NCBI GenBank assembly: GCA_964653285.1
Contig: CAZZEX010000112.1
Location: forward strand, 1 to 15,120
Source: CAZZEX01 sp964653285
Lineage (GTDB): Bacteria > Chloroflexota > Anaerolineae > B4-G1
Direction: 5' to 3'
DNA: 15,120 nt
Shown here piece by piece: positions 1 through 6,284 of the stretch. A model generated the notes under the pieces. The model was not told the origin of the DNA and searched no databases. It worked only from the letters and a program-made list of their open reading frames with translations. The first letter of the stretch is position 1; each line of letters starts with the position of its first letter. The translations under genes and the position numbers were made by a program.

Positions 1-93
1 AATCAATGAACAATGAATCAATGAACAATGAATCAATGAACAATGAATCAATGAATCAATGAACAATGAACAATGAACAATGAACAACAACTG
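1..93. repeat. Short tandem repeat array (7/8-bp units AACAATG / AATCAATG)
   Basis: Eleven consecutive units are readable from base 1: AATCAATG (8 bp) and AACAATG (7 bp) alternate over the first half, giving a 15-bp higher-order period. Then come two octamers, three heptamers and a decaying end near 93. The array runs off the left edge. A short inverted copy lies at 133-148, so bases 71-84 and 133-146 form a perfect 14-bp inverted repeat. There are no spacers, so this is not CRISPR. It resembles the heptameric short tandemly repeated repetitive (STRR) sequences described in cyanobacteria. I see no gene in bases 1-133. Confidence 0.9.
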
Positions 94-133
94 ATTGACT
101 GTCCACTGTCCATTTGTCCATTGCCCTGTTGTT
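94..133. repeat. Degenerate ACTGTCC / TTGTCCATT repeat, spacer of the hdrB-end inverted repeat
   Basis: Bases 98-125 contain a second, decayed tandem family (ACTGTCC, ACTGTCC, ATTTGTCC, ATTG). On the minus strand it reads as copies of AATGGACA. It is the loop between the inverted arms at 71-84 and 133-146. On the hdrB transcript the arms could fold into a long A/U-rich hairpin over the hdrB stop codon. It is not GC-rich and has no clean U-tract, so I do not call it a terminator. Confidence 0.55.
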
Positions 134-991
134 TCATTGTTCATTGAACAGCGGCCTGGGATCCACATAATGATCCTCGAGCCCCCACGTCTCCTCCGGC
201 AGACCCAGTGCCACGGCCATCAGTTGAGTGAAATAAAGTACCGGTATCTCGTTGCCGGTGCGGCCGGCCTCCGTCTCCCGCTGCGGATAGTCCAGGTTGA
301 ACTGGCAGAGGGGGCAGGCGGTGATGATGACCTGCGCATCATGCTCCCGCGCCGAGGCGATGACGTCCTGTGAGAGCGTCTCGGAGACCTGGGGCTCCTT
401 CACCGTCAGGTAGGAGCCGCAGCACTCGATATTGTAGGGGAAGTCCACCGGTTCTGCCCCCAGCGCCCGCACCAGGTCGTGCAGGATGACTGGGTCCTCC
501 GGGTCGTCCAGGCCAATCTCCTCGTAAGGGCGCAGGAGCAGACAGCCGTAGTAGGGAGCGACCCGCAACCCGGTCAGCGGACGCACCACGCGCTCGGCCA
601 GCCCCTCCCAACCCAGGTCGTCCCGCAGGATCTCCAGGAAATGCACGACACGCACGTCGCCGTGATATTCCTGCTCGGTGAACCAGTTGATGCGCTCCAA
701 CATCTCCGGGTCCCGCTTCAGCAACGCCTGGGAGCGGCGGAGGACATTGAAGCAGATGGCGCACAGCACCGCCACACGATCACCGGCCTGCTGCGCCTGA
801 TAAAGCACCCGCGTCGGGGCGATCAGCGCCATCGAGTCGTCCAGCATCAAGGGGAACGTCGCCCCGCAGCACTGCCACTCGGGGAGTTCCTCCAACTCCA
901 ATCCCAGCGCCGCCGCCACCGCCCGCCCGGAGCGGTCGTAGTTCTTCGCTTTTGTTGAGAGCGTGCACCCTGGATAGTAGGGAATACCCAT
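134..991 (-). CDS. hdrB: HdrB-like heterodisulfide reductase subunit B (two CCG domains)
   Basis: 285 residues, the usual HdrB length. Two CCG (cysteine-rich) domains are visible: C9, C41-C42-G, C77/C80 and C150, C190-C191-G, C226/C229. In methanogen HdrB these positions hold two noncubane 4Fe-4S clusters at the active site. The role is a cytoplasmic thiol/electron-transfer subunit working with HdrC and usually HdrA. A true heterodisulfide substrate is unlikely in a bacterium, and in acetogens such subunits sit with methylene-THF reductase (metVF). The ATG follows the hdrC stop by 8 nt, with a GAGG Shine-Dalgarno overlapping that stop, so the two are translationally coupled. The last residues (FNEQ) and the TGA are encoded by an inverted copy of the left-end tandem repeat, suggesting the original 3' end was altered. 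No hdrA or metF is visible; they may lie beyond the left edge. Confidence 0.88.
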   Translation of the reverse strand: MGIPYYPGCTLSTKAKNYDRSGRAVAAALGLELEELPEWQCCGATFPLMLDDSMALIAPTRVLYQAQQAGDRVAVLCAICFNVLRRSQALLKRDPEMLERINWFTEQEYHGDVRVVHFLEILRDDLGWEGLAERVVRPLTGLRVAPYYGCLLLRPYEEIGLDDPEDPVILHDLVRALGAEPVDFPYNIECCGSYLTVKEPQVSETLSQDVIASAREHDAQVIITACPLCQFNLDYPQRETEAGRTGNEIPVLYFTQLMAVALGLPEETWGLEDHYVDPRPLFNEQ

Positions 992-999
992 CGTGATCC

Positions 1000-1404
1000 T
1001 CAGAGCATGTACTTACGGTACCCGCCAACGATGGCCAATTGCGGCACCTCCCGCAACAATTCCGACGGGAGGGCGTTCAGGTCCAGTTTTGCGACTCCCT
1101 TGCGCAATGAAATCTGGCGCAGCGCCTCCATCAACCGGGGCAGGTCCACCCCCTTGGGGCAGCGGGTGGCACAGGTCAGGCAGGAGGCACAGATCCAGAT
1201 AGTGTTGCTCTCCAACACCTCCTCCATCCCCAGTTGCGCCATACGGATGACCTGGCTGGGCAAGAGATCCATCGCCGCCACGACCGGACAGCCAGCGCTG
1301 CACTTGCCGCACTGATTACAAGCCAGCAGATCCTGACCACTGATCTCCTCCACCTGGCGCACGAAAGGACCGCGCACCGTGTCAATCGAGATTTGGATTC
1401 GCAT
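1000..1404 (-). CDS. hdrC: HdrC-like iron-sulfur protein (two 4Fe-4S clusters)
   Basis: 134 residues with two ferredoxin-type motifs of identical spacing, C29-x2-C32-x2-C35-x3-C39 and C72-x2-C75-x2-C78-x3-C82, each ending in Cys-Pro. This is the HdrC / GlpC C-terminal pattern. The protein is shorter than methanogen HdrC and keeps only a short helical tail. It would relay electrons between HdrB and an HdrA-type flavoprotein or a reductase. It is followed immediately by hdrB, and its context after folD points to electron supply for the methyl branch. The start is the ATG at 1404, preceded at 5 nt by AGGAG. That Shine-Dalgarno lies in a small purine-rich repeat filling the gap after folD. A general HdrC/glycolate-oxidase-type iron-sulfur subunit is the alternative name; the hdrB neighbour favours HdrC. 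Confidence 0.87.
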   Translation of the reverse strand: MRIQISIDTVRGPFVRQVEEISGQDLLACNQCGKCSAGCPVVAAMDLLPSQVIRMAQLGMEEVLESNTIWICASCLTCATRCPKGVDLPRLMEALRQISLRKGVAKLDLNALPSELLREVPQLAIVGGYRKYML

Positions 1405-1440
1405 ATCATCTCCTGCTTTCTGCTCCTCGCCTCCTGCACC
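1405..1440 (-). repeat. Purine-rich repeat carrying the hdrC ribosome-binding site
   Basis: On the minus strand the whole 36-nt folD-hdrC gap consists of GCAGGAG, GAGGAGCAG and AGCAGGAG units. It therefore contains three Shine-Dalgarno-like AGGAG cores, the last correctly placed 5 nt before the hdrC ATG. It looks like a member of an intergenic repeat family that doubles as the ribosome-binding site. Confidence 0.6.
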
Positions 1441-2328
1441 TCAGTCCACCAGTCCTGCGGCCCGCTTGGCCGAGGTGAGCGTGTTCTGCAGAAGCATCGC
1501 GATGGTCATCGGCCCGACGCCACCCGGTACAGGGGTGATGTACCCCACCACCTCTTTCACCACCTCGAACTCCACATCGCCGACCAGCCGGTAGCCCCGC
1601 TTGGCCGTGGGGTCGTCCACGCGATTGGTGCCCGTGTCAATCACCGCCGCTCCGGGCTTTGCCCACTTCGCCTTGACCATCTCCGGCCGCTCCATTGCCG
1701 TGATGAGGATGTCAGCACGGCGGCAGACGGCGGGCAAATTCTGCGTCTGCGAATGGCAGATAGTGACCGTGGCGTTCCGTTTCAGCAGCAGCATCGAAAC
1801 TGGCAGACCCATGATGTTACTGGGTCCCAGCACCACCGCTTCTTTGCCCTCGATCCTGATCCCGTACCGGTCAAGCAGTTCAATGCAGCCCAACGGCATG
1901 CAGGGCGCGAACGTCGGCTCCCGCCCCTTCATCGCCAGTCGCCCGATGTTGACCGGGTGGAAGCCATCCACGTCTTTGTCCAGCCCGATGGCTCCCAGCA
2001 CCGCCTCCTCATCCAGGTGCTTCGGCAGCGGCAATTGCACCAGGATACCGTTCACCTCCGGGTTACTGTTCAACTCTGCCACCAATCCCTGGACCTCCTC
2101 CTGGCTGGCGCTTTCCGGCAGCGTGTGACCGAAGGAGCGGATGCCGACCTCGGCACAGCGCTTCTGCTTGGAGCGCACATAGAACTGGGAGGCGGGATTC
2201 TCGCCCACCAGCACCGTCGCCAGCCCCGGCACGATGCCGTGTTCTGTCTCGAGCCGCTCGACCTCGGCCTTGATCTCCGCGTGGATCGTGGTCGCCGTCG
2301 CCTTGCCGTCAATCAGTTGTGCTGTCAT
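1441..2328 (-). CDS. folD: FolD bifunctional methylene-THF dehydrogenase / methenyl-THF cyclohydrolase
   Basis: 295 residues, a typical FolD length. It interconverts formyl-THF, methenyl-THF and methylene-THF using NAD(P), in the cytoplasm. The catalytic domain shows Y50-x3-K54 (the YVRSKQKRC block with the catalytic Lys), VQLPLP at 97-102 and DKDVDGFHP around D121. The Rossmann domain shows GPSNIMGLP at 168-176, where the usual Arg of G-R-S-N is Pro, then CHSQT at 191-195, DTGTN at 231-235 and the C-terminal TPVPGGVGPMT block. Loss of that Arg may bear on cofactor preference (NADH versus NADPH); this is inference. ATG at 2328 is preceded by AAGGAG at 4 nt. It serves the methyl branch between Fhs and the reductase. 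No separate cyclohydrolase (fchA) is in the window, so FolD probably does both steps. Confidence 0.96.
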   Translation of the reverse strand: MTAQLIDGKATATTIHAEIKAEVERLETEHGIVPGLATVLVGENPASQFYVRSKQKRCAEVGIRSFGHTLPESASQEEVQGLVAELNSNPEVNGILVQLPLPKHLDEEAVLGAIGLDKDVDGFHPVNIGRLAMKGREPTFAPCMPLGCIELLDRYGIRIEGKEAVVLGPSNIMGLPVSMLLLKRNATVTICHSQTQNLPAVCRRADILITAMERPEMVKAKWAKPGAAVIDTGTNRVDDPTAKRGYRLVGDVEFEVVKEVVGYITPVPGGVGPMTIAMLLQNTLTSAKRAAGLVD

Positions 2329-2339
2329 GTCTCTCCTTA

Positions 2340-2407
2340 ATCAGCGGTCAGCAGTTAGCAATTAGCAGTCAGCGGCTGTCCGCTAACGGTTATCGGCTAA
2401 CGGCTAT
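2340..2407. repeat. Inverted short-repeat array between folD and acsE (family AGCGGTCAGCAGTTAGC)
   Basis: Left half: degenerate tandem units (TCAGCGG, TCAGCAG, TTAGCAA, TTAGCAG, TCAGCGG). Right half: the same family inverted (CCGCTAACGG, TTATCGGCTAACGGCTA). The centre is AGCGG(2371-2375)-CTGT-CCGCT(2380-2384), with an imperfect stem extending about 20 nt outward. It could form an RNA hairpin in the leader of folD. The right arm ends exactly on the acsE stop codon: CTA at 2404-2406 is the first three bases of a TAGCCGTTAGCC unit on the minus strand. The same family recurs at 6201-6284. Confidence 0.75.
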
Positions 2408-3327
2408 AAACGCAGATACGAATCTGCATAGATGACCTTGTTCAACAGGATTTGCACCGTCTTCCAGATGTCCGCCTGCTGCGGGTCCGACACGTCCATG
2501 TCCTCGGGCTGCAGTTCCTCCATCGCCGCTACCCGGTCGTAGAGTTTAACCAGCAGCCGACCAGCGGGGGTGTCCTCGTCCCGCTCCTCTACAATACGGA
2601 TGAACTCTTTCATGTTTTTGTCAAGCGGATTGGCGATCACCATGTCAATCCCGGCCCCCATCAGCATGACCATGTAGACGCGGTTAAGCAGCGGACGAAA
2701 CTCGGCCGGCACACCATTGGAGACATTGGAGACACCTCCATTGGTCAGTGGCGGCGGATCCCAGGCGTACTTAAGTGTGCGCACCGCCTCAATGCACTCC
2801 GGGCAGTACTCCTGGGTACCGGAGACGGTCAGCACCAGCGGGTCAATAATCAAGTCACTAATGGGGAAATCAATCTCCAGCATACGGGGGATCAATTTCT
2901 CCAGCGCGATGTTGACCCGCTCGTCGGCCTTGACCGGGATCATGCCCCTGCCCATCGTAAGCGCGATGAGGCGGGTGCCGTACTTCTTGGCCACCAGCGG
3001 CACCTTCTCCAGCCGCTCCTCCTCGGCGGAGGTGGAATTGATGATGGGTTGGGCTTTAGTGACCACTTCGCAGGCCGCCTCTATGGCCGCCAGGTTGGTG
3101 GTATCGAAGCACAGCGGCACGTCCACCACTTCCTGCACGACTTTGGCCAGCCAGGGCAGGATCTCGTAACCGTGCTTCTTCTGCGGGCCAATGTTGAGGT
3201 CTACCACGTCTGCTCCGGCGTCCACCATGCACACCGCCAGGTGCTGGAAGAACTTTGCATCCCGCTCGGCGATGGCCCGCTTGACCCGAGGGGAAATGAT
3301 TTGGATGTTCTCGGCAATTATGTACAT
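2404..3327 (-). CDS. acsE: AcsE: methyl-THF:corrinoid iron-sulfur protein methyltransferase
   Basis: 307-residue pterin-binding TIM-barrel methyltransferase that moves the N5-methyl of methyl-THF to Co(I) of the CFeSP (AcsC/AcsD). Recognisable blocks against the 262-residue Moorella enzyme: DLNIGPQKK at 43-51, FDTTN with D75, INSTS at 96-100, IDPLVL with D162, SNVSNG with N201 (equivalent of the pterin-protonating Asn199), and the C-terminal ILLNKVIYADSY. Two oddities. The N-terminal GERIN-type motif reads AENIQ. About 40 extra residues (roughly 243-285, rich in Glu/Asp) lie just before the C-terminal helix. ATG at 3327 has a strong AAGGAGG at 8 nt. The cluster position beside cooC, acsV, acsC and acsD supports AcsE over other methyl-THF:corrinoid methyltransferases such as MtgA or a MetH domain. 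Confidence 0.9.
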   Translation of the reverse strand: MYIIAENIQIISPRVKRAIAERDAKFFQHLAVCMVDAGADVVDLNIGPQKKHGYEILPWLAKVVQEVVDVPLCFDTTNLAAIEAACEVVTKAQPIINSTSAEEERLEKVPLVAKKYGTRLIALTMGRGMIPVKADERVNIALEKLIPRMLEIDFPISDLIIDPLVLTVSGTQEYCPECIEAVRTLKYAWDPPPLTNGGVSNVSNGVPAEFRPLLNRVYMVMLMGAGIDMVIANPLDKNMKEFIRIVEERDEDTPAGRLLVKLYDRVAAMEELQPEDMDVSDPQQADIWKTVQILLNKVIYADSYLRL

Positions 3328-3386
3328 TCTGGCTACCTCCTTGTTCTATTGAACGATCTTCGGGTACACTCACTCATAACTACGCC

Positions 3387-3423
3387 GATGATGTAGCATT
3401 TATGCCATAAACGTGGCATCATC
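3387..3423. promoter_or_regulatory. Nested dyad symmetries upstream of acsE (possible operator or leader hairpin)
   Basis: In the 110-bp cooC-acsE gap, ATGCCA (3402-3407) and TGGCAT (3414-3419) form a perfect 6-bp stem with a 6-nt loop. GATGATG (3387-3393) can instead pair with CATCATC (3417-3423). TTTATG-C-CATAAA (3399-3411) is a palindrome around one base. The overlapping, mutually exclusive pairings could be a protein-binding site or a switching hairpin. No convincing -35/-10 pair is seen here. Confidence 0.35.
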
Positions 3424-3437
3424 CCTACACGTCACGT

Positions 3438-4241
3438 TTATTTCGCTCCCACAATCTGCTCTGCAACCTCCCGCACGGCCCGATAGACCGCCGTCTCCGC
3501 CGGCAGTTCCACCAGCGGCCGGCCGATGAACTCGAACTCGGCCATCGCCGGGTCATCGGGCACCGTTCCCAACAACTCCAGTCCAGTCCGCGCGATAGCC
3601 TGAGCCAACGACGCGGGCATCTCCCCTCCCCTCGCAGGGGAGGGGTCTCGCAGCCGGTTGACGACCAGGTAGACACGGCCCACGCCAATGTCCAGTTCGG
3701 GCACCATCTCCGCCATATGCTGCGCGGCGATGAGCCCCCGCTGCGTGGGATCGGTCACCAGCAGCAGGACGTCCACGTCGCGGGTGGTGCGGCGGCTGAG
3801 ATGCTCCATCCCGGCCTCGTTGTCCATCACCACGTAGTCGTAATTGGCCGCGATGCGATCCAGAATGACGCGCAGCATCTGATTGGCCGCGCAGTAGCAG
3901 CCAGGGCCCTCGGGCCGCCCCATCGCCAGCAGGTCCACCCGATCATCCTCGACCAGCGCCATCTGGATCTGATAATCGAGATACTCCTGCTTGCTCATCC
4001 CGCCAGGCATAGAGCCGGCCAGCGCGCTGCTGGACTGCACCAGGGTGAGCATACCCTCGCGGATGTCCCCAACCGTCGTCTCCACCTCCATCCCCAGCAC
4101 CAGGTTGAGGTTGCTAGAGGGATCGGCGTCAATCGCCAGAATACTCCCATTTCGCTCTTCGCACAAGTAGCGGATGAGGAGCGCAGCGATAGTCGTCTTG
4201 CCGGTGCCGCCTTTGCCGGCCAGTGCAATGGTCGTCGTCAA
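3438..4241 (-). CDS. cooC: CooC-family nickel-insertion ATPase for CODH/ACS
   Basis: 267-residue MinD/SIMIBI-class P-loop ATPase. The deviant Walker A GKGGTGKTT spans residues 9-17 with the signature Lys at 10, IDADPSSN is at 37-44 and VMDNEAG at 138-144. C115-Y-C117 matches the CxC pair that binds Ni(II) between the subunits of the CooC1 dimer. It matures the C-cluster of CooS and/or the A-cluster of AcsB. The start is TTG at 4241: an in-frame TGA lies four codons upstream (4251-4253), leaving no alternative upstream ATG or GTG, and GAGAGG precedes it at 5 nt. Residues about 198-208 (DPSPARGGEMP) are encoded by a perfect 10-bp GC palindrome and look like a repeat-derived insertion. The gene follows acsV by 38 nt. 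Confidence 0.93.
   Translation of the reverse strand: MTTTIALAGKGGTGKTTIAALLIRYLCEERNGSILAIDADPSSNLNLVLGMEVETTVGDIREGMLTLVQSSSALAGSMPGGMSKQEYLDYQIQMALVEDDRVDLLAMGRPEGPGCYCAANQMLRVILDRIAANYDYVVMDNEAGMEHLSRRTTRDVDVLLLVTDPTQRGLIAAQHMAEMVPELDIGVGRVYLVVNRLRDPSPARGGEMPASLAQAIARTGLELLGTVPDDPAMAEFEFIGRPLVELPAETAVYRAVREVAEQIVGAK
3623..3645. repeat. Perfect GC palindrome inside cooC
   Basis: CCCCTCCCCT (3623-3632), loop CGC, AGGGGAGGGG (3636-3645): a perfect 10-bp inverted repeat within the coding frame of cooC, encoding part of DPSPARGGEMP. It is far more symmetric than coding sequence requires and looks like an intergenic-type palindromic repeat captured in frame. Confidence 0.85.
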
Positions 4242-4246
4242 TTCAA

Positions 4247-4252
4247 CCTCTC
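4247..4252 (-). promoter_or_regulatory. Ribosome-binding site fixing the TTG start of cooC
   Basis: On the minus strand GAGAGG stands 5 nt before TTG (4241-4239), and the in-frame TGA at 4251-4253 overlaps it. Together they leave TTG as the only sensible initiator. Confidence 0.7.
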
Positions 4253-4279
4253 AGGTATTCGTAGACTCGTATCTCCGCC

Positions 4280-6193
4280 CTACCGCCCCTCCAACAGCGC
4301 CGCCACCGAGGGGAACTTCCCCATATCCGTGTGCGGCAGGAACAGCGCGGCGTTGAACTCGTCGAAGAAGGTATTGTCCGCCGAGAGTTCCAGGTAGGTC
4401 ATCATCTTCGCCACCTCAGTTACCCGCTGGCGCATCTCCCGCGAAAGGAGCGCCACGTACGCCCCCCGCACCGAGGTGTTGCCCAGGAAGTGAAAACGAT
4501 CATAGGGTATGTCGGGCAGCATGCCGATCTGGACCGCCTTCTCCACGTTGATGTACTGCCCGAACGCCCCGCCGATGCGTACCTGCTCCACATCGGAGAG
4601 ATCCAGCCCCACACTGCGGGCCAGGACGGAGAATCCAGCGTAGATGGCCGCCTTGGCCCGCATCAAATTATCAATGTCCACATCTGTGATGACAATGTCC
4701 TCGCCGGTGGCAGTCTCGCAGGCCATGGCCACCACGTACTCCGCCCCGTGCTCCCCTTTCCGTACCCGCTCCGTGGGCAGGTCCAGGTGGATGTTGCCGC
4801 TCTTGTCCATCACCCCAGTGACGAACATCTCCGCCAGAAGGGAGATGAGACCGGAGCCGCAGATGCCCCGGGGCTTCTCGTCGCCGATGACGCGGTAGGT
4901 GGCCTCGTAGGTCTGGCCGTTGACCCACACCTCCTCGATGGCCCCCGCCGTGGCACGCATGCCGTGCACCACCCCGGCCCCCTCGAAGGCCGGGCCCGCC
5001 GAGCAGGCGCAGGCAATGAGCCAGGTGCAATCCCCCAGCACCATTTCCCCGTTAGTTCCAATGTCCACGAACAGCGTCAGTTCCCCGGTGCCGCACATAT
5101 CGGAACTGACCACGCCCGACGTGATGTCAGCCCCCACGTAGGACGCGATGCCGGGCAGACAGTCCACCGTCGCTTCGGGGTTGATTCCCAGACCGACCAG
5201 CCGGGCCGGGAAGGGAGGCGGCTGATTGACAGCGGTGATGAAGGGCATCAGGCGGATGGATTCAGGCGGGATGCCGGCGAAGAGATGGATCATCGTGCTG
5301 TTACCGGCCACCGTCACCTTGTAGATTTCGTCGGTGCTGATATGCCGCTCTCGCGCCGCCCGCTTCAGCAACCGGTTGAGCGTCTGCATCACCAGCCCCT
5401 GCAACTCCTCCAGGCCGTTCCCCTTGGAGGCATAGATGATGCGGGAGATGACGTCCTCGCCGCGGGCGATCTGCCCGTTGTAGTCGGCCTTCTGGGCCAT
5501 CACCTCGCCGCTGATCAGATCCACCAGCCAGACGGTGTTGGTCGTCGTGCCGATGTCAATCGCCGCCGCCCACAGGCTCTCCAGGTGCTCCCCAGCCAGG
5601 ACGTCTATCAAGCGGGGCGGACCATCGGGGCGGTCCCAGGCGTCCAGTTCCACAACTACCGTGACCGTCCACTCCCCCTCCCGCAGCGCCCGGCCCAACT
5701 TACGCAGCACCGGCAGGGAGGCCTGCGGTGTCCGCAGGTCGTAGCGGCGGGCCAGTTCCCGCTGCAGGCGAGACCAGTCGTCGGTCTGGTCTTGCAGGGA
5801 GGGCGGCTCCAGAGTGACGGAGTACTTGCGCAGCGGCTGGTCGTGCAGGTCGTAGGGGAAGGGCAACACGACCCTTGCCGCCCGCTTGCCCTCCTTCAGC
5901 CGCCGCTCAATCTTCTCCTGCGGCGGCACGAAGACGACAACGTCCCCCTCGACAACCGTCTGGCAGGCCAGGGCATAACCGGCCTCCACGTCCGCAGGGG
6001 AGAGGCGCTGCGTGGTACGCCGCCGAACCTTACCCTCCTGGACGATGACCGCGCAGCGGCCGCAGCGCCCCTGACCACCGCATGGCATGTTGAGCGCTAC
6101 CCCAGCCTGCTGGGCAGCGTCGCCGATCAACGCCCCTGCAAGAACCTCTACTTCGCGGTCGAGGGGTAAGAACCGAACCCTGTACGTTGCCAT
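4280..6193 (-). CDS. acsV: AcsV / RACo: ATP-dependent reductive activator of the corrinoid iron-sulfur protein
   Basis: About 637 residues. Numbering here starts from the GTG one codon upstream, at 6196. An N-terminal plant-type 2Fe-2S ferredoxin domain carries C39-x5-C45-x2-C48-x29-C78. A linker follows (about 95-205), then an ASKHA/DUF4445 ATPase domain with the phosphate motifs DIGTTT at 214-219 and DIGTNGE at 378-384, SAGPAFEGAG at 399-408 and GICGSGL at 444-450. This is the RACo architecture: ATP binding drives electron transfer that returns inactive Co(II) of the CFeSP to Co(I). It directly follows the CFeSP large subunit acsC, its target. GTG at 6196 and ATG at 6193 are adjacent possible starts; neither has a clear Shine-Dalgarno because the upstream DNA is an inverted repeat. 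Corrinoid activators of O-demethylase systems share this fold, but the neighbours favour AcsV. Confidence 0.93.
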   Translation of the reverse strand: MATYRVRFLPLDREVEVLAGALIGDAAQQAGVALNMPCGGQGRCGRCAVIVQEGKVRRRTTQRLSPADVEAGYALACQTVVEGDVVVFVPPQEKIERRLKEGKRAARVVLPFPYDLHDQPLRKYSVTLEPPSLQDQTDDWSRLQRELARRYDLRTPQASLPVLRKLGRALREGEWTVTVVVELDAWDRPDGPPRLIDVLAGEHLESLWAAAIDIGTTTNTVWLVDLISGEVMAQKADYNGQIARGEDVISRIIYASKGNGLEELQGLVMQTLNRLLKRAARERHISTDEIYKVTVAGNSTMIHLFAGIPPESIRLMPFITAVNQPPPFPARLVGLGINPEATVDCLPGIASYVGADITSGVVSSDMCGTGELTLFVDIGTNGEMVLGDCTWLIACACSAGPAFEGAGVVHGMRATAGAIEEVWVNGQTYEATYRVIGDEKPRGICGSGLISLLAEMFVTGVMDKSGNIHLDLPTERVRKGEHGAEYVVAMACETATGEDIVITDVDIDNLMRAKAAIYAGFSVLARSVGLDLSDVEQVRIGGAFGQYINVEKAVQIGMLPDIPYDRFHFLGNTSVRGAYVALLSREMRQRVTEVAKMMTYLELSADNTFFDEFNAALFLPHTDMGKFPSVAALLEGR

Positions 6194-6200
6194 CACAGCA

Positions 6201-6284
6201 ATCAGCCGTTAGCCGTCAGCAGGAAGCAGATAGCAATCAGCACATTCAGCCGTCCGGCTAACTGCTAACGGCTACGAACGGCTA
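6201..6284. repeat. Inverted short-repeat array between acsV and acsC (same family as 2340-2407)
   Basis: Left units AGCCGTT, AGCCGTC, AGCAGG, then the inverted GGCTAACTGCTAACGGCTACGAACGG. AGCCGTTAGC (6204-6213) and GCTAACGGCT (6264-6273) are a perfect 10-bp inverted pair. The right arm ends on the acsC stop codon (CTA at 6282-6284), which reads TAGCCGTT on the minus strand, the same junction as at acsE. The array occupies the expected acsV Shine-Dalgarno position and no purine-rich site replaces it. Confidence 0.75.

Noticed and set aside
1..93. CRISPR array
   Set aside because: Units are 7-8 bp, contiguous and without spacers, and there are no cas genes. It is a simple tandem array.
71..146. 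Intrinsic terminator for the cluster after hdrB
   Set aside because: The inverted repeat is A/T-rich, has a loop of about 48 nt and lacks a following U-tract. It is better explained as opposed copies of the repeat.
1234..2340. 368-codon plus-strand open frame across hdrC and folD
   Set aside because: It spans two genuine minus-strand genes and the gap between them, with His/Arg/Gln-rich shadow composition.
4331..6169. 612-codon open frame on the plus strand opposite acsV
   Set aside because: It is the antisense shadow of a GC-rich gene: composition dominated by His/Arg/Gln/Gly, no recognisable domain and no Shine-Dalgarno, while the minus strand encodes a clear ferredoxin-ASKHA protein.
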